A stretch of DNA of 64,000 nt from Novosphingobium sp. RL4 (GCF_035658495.1 NZ_CP141944.1:124001-188000); one strand, 5' to 3'; shown: positions 1 to 10,104, counted from the stretch's first letter. The notes: generated from the letters alone by a model not told the origin. Program-made: numbers and translations.

Positions 1-806
1 AGATGGAGGAGCAGCTCTGGGATGCGATCACCCAGCTTGCCCCGCTGGACCCCAGCTTCGTCTCGGTGACGTACGGCGCCGGCGGCTCCACGCGTGAGCG
101 CACGCATTCCACCGTCGCCCGCCTCGTGCGCGAGACCGAGCTGGTTCCCGCCGCGCACCTCACCTGCGTAGGCGCAGGCAAGGGCGAGATCGCGGAAATC
201 GCGGACCAGTACTGGGAAGCGGGCGTGCGCCACATCGTGGCCCTGCGCGGCGATCCGCCGCCGAGCAGCGGCGGCGTCTTCACCCCGCACCCCGAAGGCT
301 ACACCGGCGCCGCCGATCTCGTGGCGGGCCTGAAGGCACGCCATGACTTCGACATCTCGGTGGCCGCCTATCCCGAAGTCCACCCCGAAGCGGCCAGCGC
401 GGAAGCCGACCTCGACAACCTCAAGCGCAAGCTCGACGCGGGCGCCAACCGCGCCATCACGCAGTTCTTCTTCTCGACGGACGCCTACTTCCGCTTCATC
501 GACAAAGTGCTCGCCGCAGGGATCACCGCGCCGATCCTGCCAGGGATCATGCCGGTGACCAACTTCACGGCGATCCGCCGCATGTCGGGCAACACCGAGA
601 TTCCCGCGTGGCTGGAAACGATGTTCGAAGGGCTAGACGAACGCCCCGGCCCGCGCGCACTTGTCGCCGCCGTCGCCGCTGCCGATCTGTGCCGCAGGCT
701 TTACGAAGGCGGCGTGCGCGATTTCCATTTCTACACGCTCAACCGCGCCGAGCAGGCCTATGCCATCTGCCAGCTCCTGGGCCTGCGCCCCGGGACCGGC
801 GCCTGA
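1..806 (+). CDS. metF: Methylenetetrahydrofolate reductase, 5'-truncated by window edge
   Basis: The flavoenzyme reduces 5,10-methylene-THF to 5-methyl-THF, the methyl donor for MetH. About 267 residues are visible against a usual length near 300, so roughly the first 30 residues, including the catalytic-Glu strand, lie left of the window. The in-frame ATG at position 3 is probably internal. Visible MTHFR hallmarks are SVTYGAGGSTRERT early, an LRGDPP segment in the middle, and a HFYTLNR segment near the C-terminus. The gene is followed after 97 bp by the two MetH genes in the same direction, so it probably belongs to a methionine operon that makes and uses methyl-THF. Confidence 0.93.
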   Translation, partial: MEEQLWDAITQLAPLDPSFVSVTYGAGGSTRERTHSTVARLVRETELVPAAHLTCVGAGKGEIAEIADQYWEAGVRHIVALRGDPPPSSGGVFTPHPEGYTGAADLVAGLKARHDFDISVAAYPEVHPEAASAEADLDNLKRKLDAGANRAITQFFFSTDAYFRFIDKVLAAGITAPILPGIMPVTNFTAIRRMSGNTEIPAWLETMFEGLDERPGPRALVAAVAAADLCRRLYEGGVRDFHFYTLNRAEQAYAICQLLGLRPGTGA

Positions 807-820
807 GCAGACTTGTTTCC

Positions 821-856
821 GGACCGTTCGTGCAGCAAGGCGCGCGCGAACGGTCC
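821..856 (+). other. Inverted repeat between metF and metH module 1
   Basis: A perfect 10-bp inverted repeat (GGACCGTTCG and CGAACGGTCC, 16-nt loop) lies in the 97-bp gap. It has no T-run, so it is not a clear intrinsic terminator. It could be an mRNA processing or stabilising stem. It does not match my memory of the SAH or SAM riboswitch consensus. Confidence 0.4.
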
Positions 857-903
857 CTCAAGGGAACTTTGGGCCCGCATCCGGGCGACGAAGGACAACG
901 ACC

Positions 904-1950
904 ATGACTGCCAGAGAACAGTTCCTCGCCGAAGCGGCCAAGCGTATCCTCATCACGGACGGCGCTTTCGGCACCGAAATCCAGAGCTGGAAGCTCAGCG
1001 AAGCGGATTACGCAGGCAATCTCGGCCTCTCGCACGACCAGAAGGGCAACAACGACATCCTCGCGCTGACCAAGCCAGAGGTGCCGGAATCGATCCACCG
1101 CGCCTATTTCGAGGCCGGGGCCGACATCGCCGAGACCAACACCTTCTCCGCCAACCGCATCAGCCAGGCCGATTACGGCGCCGAGCACCTCGTGCGCGAG
1201 ATCAACGTCGAATCGGCACGCCTCGCCCGCCGTCTGGCGGATGAGTATCAGGCAAAGGACGGACGCCCGCGCTTCGTCGCCGGCGCGATCGGGCCGACCA
1301 ACAAGACGCTCTCGCTCAGCCCCGACGTCAACGATCCGGGCTACCGCGAGATCGACTGGGACGAACTGGTCGATGTCTACAAGGAACAGGCCGCGGCCCT
1401 CGTCGAAGGCGGCGCCGACTTCATCCTGATCGAAACCGTGTTCGACACGCTGAACGCCAAGGCCGGGATCATGGCAGTGCGCCATCTGGAGGCCGAACTG
1501 GGCCGCGAAGTGCCGATCATGATGTCGATGACGCTTACCGATCTGTCGGGCCGCAATCTCTCGGGCCATACGGTGGAAGCGTTCTGGCACGCGGTGCGGC
1601 ACGCCAAGCCGGTGACGATCGGGCTCAACTGCTCGTTCGGCGCCACCCAGTTGCGCCCGCATGTGAAGACGCTGTCGGAACTCGCCGACACGCTCATCAT
1701 GATCTACCCGAATGCCGGCCTGCCCAACGAACTGGGCGCTTATGACGAAATGCCCGAGACCACGGCAGGCTATGTCGGCGAATGGGCGGTTGCCGGCCAG
1801 GTCAACGTGCTGGGCGGCTGCTGCGGCTCTACGCCGGCCCACATTGCCGCAATGGCGCGCAAGGTCTCCGGGCTGGCCCCGCGCCGCCTGCCCGATCTCG
1901 ATCCGGTGACGCGCCTCGCCGGCCTTGAACCCTTCACCATGGCGGTGTGA
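904..1950 (+). CDS. metH: Methionine synthase, homocysteine-binding module (split MetH, part 1)
   Basis: This 348-residue protein matches only the N-terminal homocysteine methyltransferase barrel of B12-dependent methionine synthase. The zinc-binding thiolates are visible as Cys243 (in LNCSFGA) and Cys306/Cys307 (in GGCCGS), equivalent to Cys247/310/311 of E. coli MetH. It opens with the DGAFGTEIQ segment typical of the family. The start is the ATG at 904, preceded by GGACAACG. A longer frame reaches back into metF but carries no family sequence. The remaining MetH domains are on a separate downstream gene (2519-5221), with a GNAT gene between them. Together the two proteins total about 1,248 residues, like intact MetH (about 1,227). 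Confidence 0.93.
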   Translation: MTAREQFLAEAAKRILITDGAFGTEIQSWKLSEADYAGNLGLSHDQKGNNDILALTKPEVPESIHRAYFEAGADIAETNTFSANRISQADYGAEHLVREINVESARLARRLADEYQAKDGRPRFVAGAIGPTNKTLSLSPDVNDPGYREIDWDELVDVYKEQAAALVEGGADFILIETVFDTLNAKAGIMAVRHLEAELGREVPIMMSMTLTDLSGRNLSGHTVEAFWHAVRHAKPVTIGLNCSFGATQLRPHVKTLSELADTLIMIYPNAGLPNELGAYDEMPETTAGYVGEWAVAGQVNVLGGCCGSTPAHIAAMARKVSGLAPRRLPDLDPVTRLAGLEPFTMAV

Positions 1951-1954
1951 TCCC

Positions 1955-2482
1955 ATGACCGATTTTCCCATCTGGCGCATCCGCCCTGCCGGAGCCGACG
2001 ACGCCGAGGCGCTCTCGCTCGTGGCATCGGCGACCTTCCTCGAAAGCTTCGCGGGCCAGGTAGACGGGGCCGGGCTCGTCGCGCACTGCATCAGGCAGCA
2101 CTCTGCCGACAGCTATCGCAAATATATCGCGCAGGGCGCGAAGGCCTGGCTGACCGAAGTCGAGCCCGGCCACGCCCCGGTCGGCTATGCGCTGCTTTGC
2201 GAGCCCGAACTGGAACTCGCGCGTGAAGGCGATCTGGAACTCAAGCGCATCTACCTGTTCTCGCGCTTCCAGGGTTCCATGATGGCCAGCACGATGATGC
2301 GCACCGTGCGCGATGCCGCTGCGGCGGGCCATTCGCGCCTGTTGCTCGGCGTGAAGAACGACAATCACCGCGCCCTCGCCTTCTACGCCAAGCATGGCTT
2401 CGAGACGATCGGCACCCGGACTTTCGACGTGGGCGGCAAGACCTACGACGATTTCGTGCTCGCGCTAAATTTGGCGAACTGA
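1955..2482 (+). CDS. GNAT-family N-acetyltransferase
   Basis: This 175-residue protein looks like a complete single GNAT domain. It has an early IRPAGADDAEAL strand-helix, an acetyl-CoA-binding region around LKRIYLFSRFQGSMMAS, and a C-terminal NHRALAFYAKHGFETIG segment, the usual GNAT motif B. The substrate cannot be told. It starts 4 bp after the stop of the first MetH module and ends 36 bp before the second, so all three are probably co-transcribed. Its position inside a split metH suggests a role in amino-acid or cofactor metabolism, or simple operon hitch-hiking. That is inference. Confidence 0.85.
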   Translation: MTDFPIWRIRPAGADDAEALSLVASATFLESFAGQVDGAGLVAHCIRQHSADSYRKYIAQGAKAWLTEVEPGHAPVGYALLCEPELELAREGDLELKRIYLFSRFQGSMMASTMMRTVRDAAAAGHSRLLLGVKNDNHRALAFYAKHGFETIGTRTFDVGGKTYDDFVLALNLAN

Positions 2483-2518
2483 TTCGCTGGCCCAGTGTCC
2501 CAACGAGAACAACAAACC

Positions 2519-5221
2519 ATGACCTCGATTCATTCCGGCGCCCGTTTCGTCAATATCGGCGAGCGCACCAACGTCACCGGCTCGGCCGCGTTCAAGAAGC
2601 TCATCATGGCCGGCGACTATGCCAAGGCCGTCGATGTCGCGCGCCAGCAGGTGGATAACGGTGCGCAGGTCATCGACGTCAACATGGACGAAGGCCTGCT
2701 TGACGCTGTCGTGGCCATGACCACCTTCCTCAAACTCATCGCCGCCGAACCGGATATCGCCCGCGTCCCGGTGATGATCGACAGTTCCAAGTGGGATGTG
2801 ATCGAGGCCGGTCTGAAGTGCGTATCGGGCAAGCCGATCGTCAACTCGATCTCGATGAAGGAAGGCGTGGAGCCGTTCCTGGCCCAGGCGAAGAAGTGCA
2901 TGGACTATGGCGCCGCCGTGGTCGTCATGGCCTTCGACGAGACCGGCCAGGCCGACACCCGCGAACGCAAGATCGAGATCTGCTCGCGCGCCTACCAGTT
3001 GCTGACCGGCATCGGCTTCCCGCCCGAGGACATCATCTTCGACCCCAACGTCTTCGCGGTCGCCACCGGCATCGAGGAGCATGACCGCTACGGGCTCGAT
3101 TTCATCGAGGCGGTGGTCGAAATCCGCAAGGCCTGCCCCCACGTCCACTTCTCGGGTGGCCTTTCCAACCTCTCGTTCTCGTTCCGCGGCAACGAGACGG
3201 TGCGCCGGGCGATGCACTCGGTGTTCCTCTACCACGCGATCCCCGCCGGGCTCGACATGGCCATCGTCAATGCGGGCCAGCTCGACGTCTACGACCAGAT
3301 CGACCCCGCCCTGCGCGAGGCTTGCGAAGACGTCATCATGATGCGCCGCCCCGGCGTGGGCGAGGACGGCAAGACCTCCACCGAACGCCTGATCGACCTC
3401 GCCGAAAGCTACAAGGGCAAGGACAAGGTCGCGGAAAAGGCCGCCGAGGAATGGCGCGGCTGGGACGTGACCAAGCGCATCGAGCATGCCCTCGTGCGCG
3501 GCATCGATGCCTATGTGGTCGAGGATACCGAAGAAGCGCGCGCCGCCATCGCCGCAGCGGGCGGACGCCCGATCGAGGTGATCGAAGGCCCGCTGATGGG
3601 CGGCATGAACGTCGTCGGCGACCTGTTCGGCTCGGGCAAGATGTTCCTGCCCCAGGTCGTGAAGTCGGCCCGCGTGATGAAGAAGGCCGTGGCCCACCTG
3701 ATCCCCTTCATCGAAGCGGAAAAGGACGCCGGCGCCAAGGCCAAGGGCCGCATCATCATGGCCACCGTCAAGGGCGACGTGCATGACATCGGCAAGAACA
3801 TCGTCGGCGTCGTACTCCAGTGCAACGGCTACGAAGTGATCGACCTCGGCGTGATGGTGCCGTGGAGCAAGATCCTCGAATCCGCCAACGAGAACGATGC
3901 CGACATCATCGGCCTTTCCGGTCTCATCACCCCCTCGCTCGACGAGATGGTGACCGTGGCCGAGGAAATGCAGCGCGCCGGGATGGATATCCCGCTGCTG
4001 ATCGGCGGCGCCACCACGTCCAAGGTCCACACCGCCCTGCGCATCGATCCCGCCTACAAGGGCCCCGTGATCCACGTCCTCGACGCCAGCCGCGCGGTCG
4101 GCGTCGCCTCGCAGCTCCTGTCGGACACGCAGGCGGTGCCTTTCGTCAGCTCCGTGGCCGACGAATACGAAAAGGTGCGCATTGCGCGCGAGGGCAAGGG
4201 CCAGAGCGAACTGCTCCCGATCGCCGATGCCCGCGCCAATGCCTTCGCGCCCGATTTCGCGCAGAAGCCCGGCGCCCCGCTGGAACCCGGCCTCCACGTA
4301 TTCGCGGACTGGGATCTTGCCGAACTCGTCGAGACGTTCGACTGGACGCCGTTCTTCCGCGCCTGGGAACTGGCGGGCAACTACCCGGCCATCCTCGATG
4401 ACGAGATCGTGGGCGAAAGCGCCCGCAACCTCTTCGCCGATGCCCAGGCGATGCTAGCGAAGATCGTCGAGGAAAAGTGGCTGACCGCCAAGGGCGTCTG
4501 CGCCTTCTGGCCTGCCGCCACCCAGGGTGACGATGTGATCGTCGGCGCCGGCGGCATGGACCCGCAGGTCGTCTACGACGCCATCCAGCAGGGCGTGGAC
4601 GAAGGCCCGGACTTCGTGCGCCTGCCGTTCCTGCGTCAGCAGGTGAAGAAGAGCCGGGGCCCAAATGGCAAAGGACGGGCCAACTTCTGCCTGTCCGACT
4701 TCGTCGACCCCGCCGGAGACTGGCTGGGCGGCTTCGCGGTCGGCATCCACGGCATCGAACCGCACCTCGAACGCTTCCAGGCCGCGCACGACGACTATTC
4801 GGACATCCTTCTCAAGGCCCTGGCCGACCGCTTCGCCGAAGCCTTCGCCGAACGCCTGCACCAGCATGTCCGCACGAAACTGTGGGGCTATGCGCCGGAC
4901 GAGCAGTTCACCAATGTCGCCCTGATCCGTGAGGAATATCGCGGTATCCGCCCTGCGCCCGGCTATCCGGCCTGCCCGGACCACTCGCTCAAGCCGATCC
5001 TGTTCGACCTGCTCAAGGCGCAGGACAATGCGGGGATCGTGCTGACCGAAAGCCAGGCGATGCTGCCCACCGCCGCCGTCTCGGGCTTCTATTTCGGCCA
5101 CCCGGAAAGCCAGTACTTCGGCGTTGCCCGGATCGGCCGCGACCAGCTCGAAGACTATGCCGAACGGCGCGACGTGGACCTCTCCGTCGCCGAGCGCTGG
5201 CTGCGTCCCAACCTCGACTGA
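2519..5221 (+). CDS. metH: Methionine synthase, folate/cobalamin/AdoMet-activation modules (split MetH, part 2)
   Basis: This 900-residue protein begins directly in the pterin-binding barrel ([13 protein letters not shown] near residue 8) and lacks the homocysteine barrel. The cobalamin domain carries [11 protein letters not shown], with His422 the predicted lower axial cobalt ligand, followed by the [10 protein letters not shown] segment. The C-terminal activation domain has the AdoMet-binding [12 protein letters not shown] motif near residue 810. The start is the second ATG of the frame (2519); an ATG-like start 24 bp upstream adds a non-conserved MSQREQQT. It transfers the methyl group from methyl-THF via cobalamin to homocysteine bound on the separately encoded part 1. 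Confidence 0.95.
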   Translation: MTSIHSGARFVNIGERTNVTGSAAFKKLIMAGDYAKAVDVARQQVDNGAQVIDVNMDEGLLDAVVAMTTFLKLIAAEPDIARVPVMIDSSKWDVIEAGLKCVSGKPIVNSISMKEGVEPFLAQAKKCMDYGAAVVVMAFDETGQADTRERKIEICSRAYQLLTGIGFPPEDIIFDPNVFAVATGIEEHDRYGLDFIEAVVEIRKACPHVHFSGGLSNLSFSFRGNETVRRAMHSVFLYHAIPAGLDMAIVNAGQLDVYDQIDPALREACEDVIMMRRPGVGEDGKTSTERLIDLAESYKGKDKVAEKAAEEWRGWDVTKRIEHALVRGIDAYVVEDTEEARAAIAAAGGRPIEVIEGPLMGGMNVVGDLFGSGKMFLPQVVKSARVMKKAVAHLIPFIEAEKDAGAKAKGRIIMATVKGDVHDIGKNIVGVVLQCNGYEVIDLGVMVPWSKILESANENDADIIGLSGLITPSLDEMVTVAEEMQRAGMDIPLLIGGATTSKVHTALRIDPAYKGPVIHVLDASRAVGVASQLLSDTQAVPFVSSVADEYEKVRIAREGKGQSELLPIADARANAFAPDFAQKPGAPLEPGLHVFADWDLAELVETFDWTPFFRAWELAGNYPAILDDEIVGESARNLFADAQAMLAKIVEEKWLTAKGVCAFWPAATQGDDVIVGAGGMDPQVVYDAIQQGVDEGPDFVRLPFLRQQVKKSRGPNGKGRANFCLSDFVDPAGDWLGGFAVGIHGIEPHLERFQAAHDDYSDILLKALADRFAEAFAERLHQHVRTKLWGYAPDEQFTNVALIREEYRGIRPAPGYPACPDHSLKPILFDLLKAQDNAGIVLTESQAMLPTAAVSGFYFGHPESQYFGVARIGRDQLEDYAERRDVDLSVAERWLRPNLD

Positions 5222-5229
5222 TTGCAAAA

Positions 5230-5261
5230 GGCACCGCCGCCATCCCGATCGCGGCGGTGCC
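5230..5261 (+). terminator. Hairpin after metH
   Basis: A perfect 11-bp stem (GGCACCGCCGC / GCGGCGGTGCC) with a 10-nt loop begins 8 bp after the metH stop and is preceded by AAAA. No strong T-run follows (CTCTCG), so it is either a weak terminator or a 3'-end-protecting stem. Confidence 0.5.
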
Positions 5262-5362
5262 TCTCGTTACAATCCGGAAAAACCCCATCGAGCCCGATTG
5301 CCCAATGCCGCCGGGCAAGGCATCCATGCCCCAACGAAAAATGAATGGGGACGGGGCACCCG

Positions 5363-6550
5363 ATGGGGACGACCGAAATCTACCTGATTGCGCTGACGAT
5401 CATCCTCGCGGCGCCATATCTCGTGTGGCGGCTGCTGCGCACCGAGCATTGGGCGCCGCTGGTCGTCGTCCAGATCATCGGCGGCATCCTGCTCGGCCCC
5501 GGCGTGCTCGGCCATGCGGCGCCGGACTTCCACGCGCTGGTCTTCAACCCGCAAGTCATGACCGCGCTGAACGGCGTGGCCTGGTGGGCGGTGATGATGT
5601 TCGTCTTCGTCGCCGGAGTCGAACTCGATCTCAGCGACGCCTGGAAGCATCGCGGCGAAACCACCCTCACTGCCGCCTGCGCCCTGCTTACCCCGCTCGC
5701 CTTCGGCGCCCTCGCCGCTGCGCTGCTGCTGCGTTCGCCCGGCTGGATCGGCCCCGAAGGCAGCTATCCGCAAGCCGTGCTCGGCGTGGGCATGGCCTGC
5801 GCCGTCACCGCCCTGCCGATTCTGGTGCTGCTGATGGAAAAGCTCGGCATTTTCCGGGAACCGCTCGGCCAGCGCCTGCTGCGCTATGCCAGCCTTGACG
5901 ATATCGCGATCTGGGGCGTGCTGGCGCTGATCCTGGTGGACTGGGAGCGCGTCGGCCGGCAGGGCCTGTTCCTCGCCGCCTTCGCGGTGGCCTCCTTCGC
6001 CGTCCGCGCGCTGTTCAGGCGCCTCGGCGAACAGGACCGCTGGTATGTGGCGCTGATCTGGCTGGCACTCGTCGGCTTCGCGGCGGACTGGTCCGGACTG
6101 CACTTCATGGTCGGCGCCTTCCTTGCCGGCGTCGTGCTGGACGCCGGCTGGTTCAGCCGCGAGAAACTCGACCTGTTCCGCGAATTCCTGCTGCTGACCG
6201 TGATGCCGGTGTTCTTCCTCAGCACCGGCCTGCGGACCAACTGGGGAATGGGCGGGGCGATGGTGATCGGTGCAGCGATCCTGTTCCTGGTCGCCTCGGT
6301 CGTCGGCAAGCTGGCGGGCATTCACCTCGCCGGAAAGCTGCTGGGCTGGAAGAAGGGCGAAGCGAGCGTGATCGGCTGGATGCTCCAGACCAAGGCGCTC
6401 ATCATGATCATCTTCGTCAACGTCCTGCTGGACAAGAAGATCGTCACCCCGGAGACCTTCACCGCCCTGCTGCTGATGGCGGTGATGAGCACGATGCTGA
6501 CCGTGCCCATCGTCAAACCCCGCCTCGCCCGGCTGGCCGCCAGCGACTAG
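5363..6550 (+). CDS. Cation:proton antiporter (CPA2/Kef-type membrane domain)
   Basis: This 395-residue integral membrane protein has about 11-12 hydrophobic segments. Recognisable features are the GGILLGPGVLGH loop after the second helix, an AVTALPILVLLMEKLG segment, and a central GAFLAGVVLD that matches the conserved Na+/H+ exchanger core. There is no C-terminal TrkA-N domain, so it is the short type. I chose the ATG at 5363, preceded by GGGGACGGGG; the ATG at 5345 would add six residues. It lies alone between the metH hairpin and a convergent SDR gene 2 bp away. Substrate (Na+ or K+) is unknown. Confidence 0.8.
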   Translation: MGTTEIYLIALTIILAAPYLVWRLLRTEHWAPLVVVQIIGGILLGPGVLGHAAPDFHALVFNPQVMTALNGVAWWAVMMFVFVAGVELDLSDAWKHRGETTLTAACALLTPLAFGALAAALLLRSPGWIGPEGSYPQAVLGVGMACAVTALPILVLLMEKLGIFREPLGQRLLRYASLDDIAIWGVLALILVDWERVGRQGLFLAAFAVASFAVRALFRRLGEQDRWYVALIWLALVGFAADWSGLHFMVGAFLAGVVLDAGWFSREKLDLFREFLLLTVMPVFFLSTGLRTNWGMGGAMVIGAAILFLVASVVGKLAGIHLAGKLLGWKKGEASVIGWMLQTKALIMIIFVNVLLDKKIVTPETFTALLLMAVMSTMLTVPIVKPRLARLAASD

Positions 6551-6552
6551 GT

Positions 6553-7407
6553 CTAGACACCCGCCCTTCCGGCCAGCGCTTCCGCCGCCTGCCAGAACGC
6601 CTCGACGAAAGCCTGATCCTCGACCAGCGGATTGGGCTTTCGCGGCGCGCGTTCGAACCAGTAGCCGCCGCTCGACCGGCCCGGCTCTTCCGCCGTCGCC
6701 AGCCAGATCACCGTATCCGCCCCCTGCACCGGCGTCAGCTTCGGCGCATCGCCGTAGGCCGCCTGCACGCTGTCCGGCGTATGCGAGAAGAAATTGCTGC
6801 CGACCGTGCCGGGATGGACCGAATGGGCCACGACACCATCCGCCGCCAGCCGGGGCGCCAGCGCGCGGGCATGAAGCACATTGGCGAGCTTCCCGCTGCA
6901 GTAGGCCGCGCCCGGGCTCCAGTTGCCGAGGTTCTGCAAGTCGGCAAGATTGATGGCGGGGATCATCTCGCTGCCATCCGAGGCGGTGTTGACGATCCTG
7001 ACACGGCCCTCCGGCGCATCCGCCGCAGCCTTGCGCAGGAGCGGCAGCAAGCGGGCGGTCAGCGCGAAAGGCCCGATGAAGTTGGCGGCGTAATTCGCCT
7101 CGAAACCCTCGGCCGTCAGCGCCTGTTCGCGCGCCATGCCGCCCGCGTTGTTGACCAGTACATCGATGGAATCGACCTTTTGCGCGATCGCATCCGCCAA
7201 CCGGTCGACTTCGGCCAGCAACGATAGATCGGCGCGCAGCATCTCGATCTCGCCGCCATCGGCCGCAAGGTCTGCCTCGGCCGCCGCACATCGCTGCGGA
7301 TCGCGGCCCACGCCGATCACCCAGAACCCCTGCTTCGCCAGGGCCCGTGCCGTCTCCAGCCCGATGCCCGAACTTGCGCCCGTCACTACCGCCACGCGTT
7401 TGGTCAT
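6553..7407 (-). CDS. Short-chain dehydrogenase/reductase
   Basis: This 284-residue Rossmann-fold oxidoreductase has the NAD(P) motif TGASSGIG at residues 9-16, NNAG at 86-89, a catalytic Ser in NTAS (about 143), and the Tyr169-x3-Lys173 pair in YCSGK. The C-terminal extension, including a HSVHPGTVGSNFF segment, resembles the retinol-dehydrogenase/WWOX-like SDR subgroup. The substrate is unknown. The start ATG at 7407 directly precedes the first beta strand. A longer frame upstream has no conserved sequence. The gene is convergent with the antiporter and divergent from recQ. Confidence 0.88.
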   Translation of the reverse strand: MTKRVAVVTGASSGIGLETARALAKQGFWVIGVGRDPQRCAAAEADLAADGGEIEMLRADLSLLAEVDRLADAIAQKVDSIDVLVNNAGGMAREQALTAEGFEANYAANFIGPFALTARLLPLLRKAAADAPEGRVRIVNTASDGSEMIPAINLADLQNLGNWSPGAAYCSGKLANVLHARALAPRLAADGVVAHSVHPGTVGSNFFSHTPDSVQAAYGDAPKLTPVQGADTVIWLATAEEPGRSSGGYWFERAPRKPNPLVEDQAFVEAFWQAAEALAGRAGV

Positions 7408-7515
7408 GCCTGCCAATCCTCTCCATTCATTGCCGCCATTTCCACTACCCGGGCGGCCAAACCGCAAGCTTTGGCGCGGAAACGGAGGAAATCATCGGTT
7501 CGGCGGTTTTCAGAC

Positions 7516-9348
7516 ATGCCCATGCTCTGCCATAAGCGCCCCGTGCCAGACGCTGACCTTCTCGCCGATCTCCTGCCTGATGCTCACGAAGCGCTTCATG
7601 CAACCTTCGGCTTCAACGCCTTCCGCGGGGTGCAGGATCAGGTCGTCATGCGCGCGCTTTCCGGCCGCTCGACCCTGGCCGTCATGCCCACAGGCGCGGG
7701 CAAGTCGCTGACCTACCAGCTTCCTGCGGTCATGCTGGACGGGACCTGCGTGGTCGTGTCCCCGCTGATCGCGCTCATGCACGACCAGCTTCGCTCGGCC
7801 CGCGCCAACGGCATCCGCGCCGCCACGCTCACCAGCGCCGACACCGATCGCGGCCTCACCATGGACCGCTTCCGCGCCGGTGAGCTGGACCTGCTCTACA
7901 TCGCCCCCGAACGCGCCAGCCAGCCGCATTTCCGCGAGCTTCTGGAACAGTCGCGCGTCGCCCTCTTCGCCATCGACGAAGCACACTGCGTGTCCGAATG
8001 GGGCCATGACTTCCGGCCAGACTATCGCCTGCTGCGACCGCTGCTCGACGCTTTCCCGGACGTGCCGCGCCTCGCGCTGACGGCCACGGCAGACCACCAT
8101 ACCCGCACCGACATCCTCGCCCAGCTCGGCATTCCCGACGAAGGACTGATCGTTGCCGGGTTCGACCGTCCCAATATCCGCTACACGATCCGCCCCCGCG
8201 AAAGCGCGATGCGGCAGATCAAGGCAGTCATGGACGAGAACCCCGGCCCCGGCATCGTCTATGCACCCACCCGCGCCCGCGTCGAGCAACTGGCAGAAAC
8301 CCTCGCATCCGCCACCGGGCGGCGCGTGCTGCCCTATCACGCCGGGCTCGACCCCGAAGTCCGCGCCCGCAACCAGGCGGCTTTCGTGGCCTCGGAAGAC
8401 ATGGTAATGGTCGCCACGGTGGCTTTCGGCATGGGTATCGACAAGCCCGACGTGCGCTTCGTCGCCCACGCCGGCATCCCCAAGTCGATCGAGGCCTATT
8501 ACCAGGAAACCGGCCGTGCCGGGCGCGACGGCGATCCCTCGGTCGCGGTGATGTTCTGGGGGGCCGACGATTTCGCCCGCGCCCGCCAGCGTCTGTCCGA
8601 GATCGAGCCGCACCGCCTGCAAAGCGAACGCCAGCGCCTCGATGCGCTCGCAGGGCTCGTGGAAACCGCCGAATGCCGCCGCGCGGTGCTGCTGCGCCAC
8701 TTCGGCGAAACACCCGCCTCGTCCTGCGGCAATTGCGACAACTGCCTCGAACCGGCGGGCGTGATCGATGTATCCGAGCTGGCGCGAAAGCTCCTCTCCA
8801 CGGTCTATCGTACCGGGCAGAGCTACGGCCTCGGCCATCTTGAAAAAGTGCTGCTGGGCATGAGCGACGACCGCGTGCTGCAACGCGGGCATGACCAGCT
8901 CTCGGTCTTCGGCATCCTGACGGCGGACGAGCAACCGCTGCTAAAGCCGCTCGCCCGCGCCCTGCAGGCCCGCGGCAGCCTGCTGCCGACCGAGCATGGC
9001 GGCCTGTCCCTGGGCGGAGATGCGCGGGAAATCCTCAAGGGCGAAGCCGCGGTGATGATCGTCGTTCCGCCCAAGCGCGAAAAGAAGAAGCGCGGCGGCA
9101 AAGGCGGGGCGGACAGCGGCGCCAACCCGGTGGGCGATCCGCTGTTCGACGCCCTGCGCGCGCTCCGCCGCGATCTTGCGCAGGAAGCAGGGGTTCCGCC
9201 CTATGTCGTGTTCCACGACGCCACCTTGCGCGAAATGGCCACCGCGCGCCCGTCTTCACTGGCGCAGCTCGGTGAAATCGGCGGCATCGGCGCGCGCAAG
9301 CTCGAAGCTTATGGCGAGGCTTTCCTGGCGGTGATCCGCCAGCACTGA
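7516..9348 (+). CDS. recQ: ATP-dependent DNA helicase RecQ
   Basis: This roughly 610-residue 3'-5' helicase acts in recombination repair. Walker A is MPTGAGKS and the Walker B/DEAH box is AIDEAHCVSEWGHDF. The FGMGIDKPDVRFV and ETGRAGRDG segments are motifs V and VI. The RQC zinc cluster shows Cys-x2-Cys-x2-Cys in CGNCDNC. A Lys/Arg-rich linker precedes a C-terminal HRDC domain ending in GGIGARKLEAYGEAF. The start is uncertain: ATG 7516, ATG 7522 and an upstream TTG at 7471 share the frame, and a GGAGG at about 7485 fits none of them well. Confidence 0.93.
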   Translation: MPMLCHKRPVPDADLLADLLPDAHEALHATFGFNAFRGVQDQVVMRALSGRSTLAVMPTGAGKSLTYQLPAVMLDGTCVVVSPLIALMHDQLRSARANGIRAATLTSADTDRGLTMDRFRAGELDLLYIAPERASQPHFRELLEQSRVALFAIDEAHCVSEWGHDFRPDYRLLRPLLDAFPDVPRLALTATADHHTRTDILAQLGIPDEGLIVAGFDRPNIRYTIRPRESAMRQIKAVMDENPGPGIVYAPTRARVEQLAETLASATGRRVLPYHAGLDPEVRARNQAAFVASEDMVMVATVAFGMGIDKPDVRFVAHAGIPKSIEAYYQETGRAGRDGDPSVAVMFWGADDFARARQRLSEIEPHRLQSERQRLDALAGLVETAECRRAVLLRHFGETPASSCGNCDNCLEPAGVIDVSELARKLLSTVYRTGQSYGLGHLEKVLLGMSDDRVLQRGHDQLSVFGILTADEQPLLKPLARALQARGSLLPTEHGGLSLGGDAREILKGEAAVMIVVPPKREKKKRGGKGGADSGANPVGDPLFDALRALRRDLAQEAGVPPYVVFHDATLREMATARPSSLAQLGEIGGIGARKLEAYGEAFLAVIRQH

Positions 9349-9361
9349 AGGCCCAGCGCCC

Positions 9362-10012
9362 TCAGGCCTTCGCTTGTTCGAACACCGCAAGCTGGGCGGC
9401 GAAGGCGCGCTGGAAGGCCGGACGCGCCTCGCCGCGCGCCACATAGGCAAGCACGGTTTCGTTGGCGGCCAGCACATCCGATCCGCCGAGCCGCCGCAGC
9501 ACCTGCACCATCATCAGGTCGCCCGCGCTGAATTCGCCTTCCAGCCACTCCGACGTGCCGAGACGCACGGCGAGTTCCGCCAGCCGCGCCTCGATACGCT
9601 GTTCGATGGAAGCGAGGCGCGTTTCATACCAGGGGCGCTCACGCTCGAACAGCAGGACCTCGGAGCGCTGCACGATCACCGGTTCGACCGTGCTGAGGGC
9701 GGCGAAGATCCACATAACCGCCCGCATCCGCGCGTCTCCACCTTCCGGTAGCAAGCCCGGATGGCTCTGCGCGATATGCAGGACGATGGCCCCGGATTCG
9801 AACAGCGCGAGATCGCCTTGCTCATAGGTCGGGATCTGCCCGAAAGGATGGCGCGAGCGGTGATCCGGCTGCTTCATTTCCTCGAAAGAGACGAGGCGCA
9901 CGGCGTAGGGCTGGCCCACTTCCTCCAGCGCCCAGCGCACCGCCATATCGCGGGCGAGGCCCCTGCCGCGATCGGGCGACTGGGCAAAAGCGGTGATCGT
10001 AGGCTGCGGCAT
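9362..10012 (-). CDS. Glutathione S-transferase family protein
   Basis: This 216-residue protein has an N-terminal thioredoxin-like domain. Its features are ITAFAQSPDRGRGLARDMAVRWAL, given here only by its ends, then FGQIPTYEQGDLALFESGAI, the glutathione gamma-glutamyl-binding TY..GDL.LFESGAI signature. An all-helical C-terminal domain with SEWLEGEFSAGDLMMVQVL is the usual GST N-capping/substrate region. The ATG at 10012 starts just before the first beta strand. Upstream in-frame ATGs at 10036 and 10063 add unrelated residues. It is convergent with recQ, leaving 13 bp between stops. Substrate is unknown. Confidence 0.87.
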   Translation of the reverse strand: MPQPTITAFAQSPDRGRGLARDMAVRWALEEVGQPYAVRLVSFEEMKQPDHRSRHPFGQIPTYEQGDLALFESGAIVLHIAQSHPGLLPEGGDARMRAVMWIFAALSTVEPVIVQRSEVLLFERERPWYETRLASIEQRIEARLAELAVRLGTSEWLEGEFSAGDLMMVQVLRRLGGSDVLAANETVLAYVARGEARPAFQRAFAAQLAVFEQAKA

Positions 10013-10104
10013 GGCGGCTCTCCCGTTCACCGGCATGATGGGCCGCGAGCGCAATTTCGGCAACCGGGTTCGTCATTTGCGCCGAGTTGGGTTATGGGGC
10101 CGCG

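Noticed and set aside
821..856. SAM or SAH riboswitch between metF and metH
   Set aside because: Only a simple hairpin is present. The conserved core sequences I remember for these riboswitches are absent, and the operon start is outside the window.
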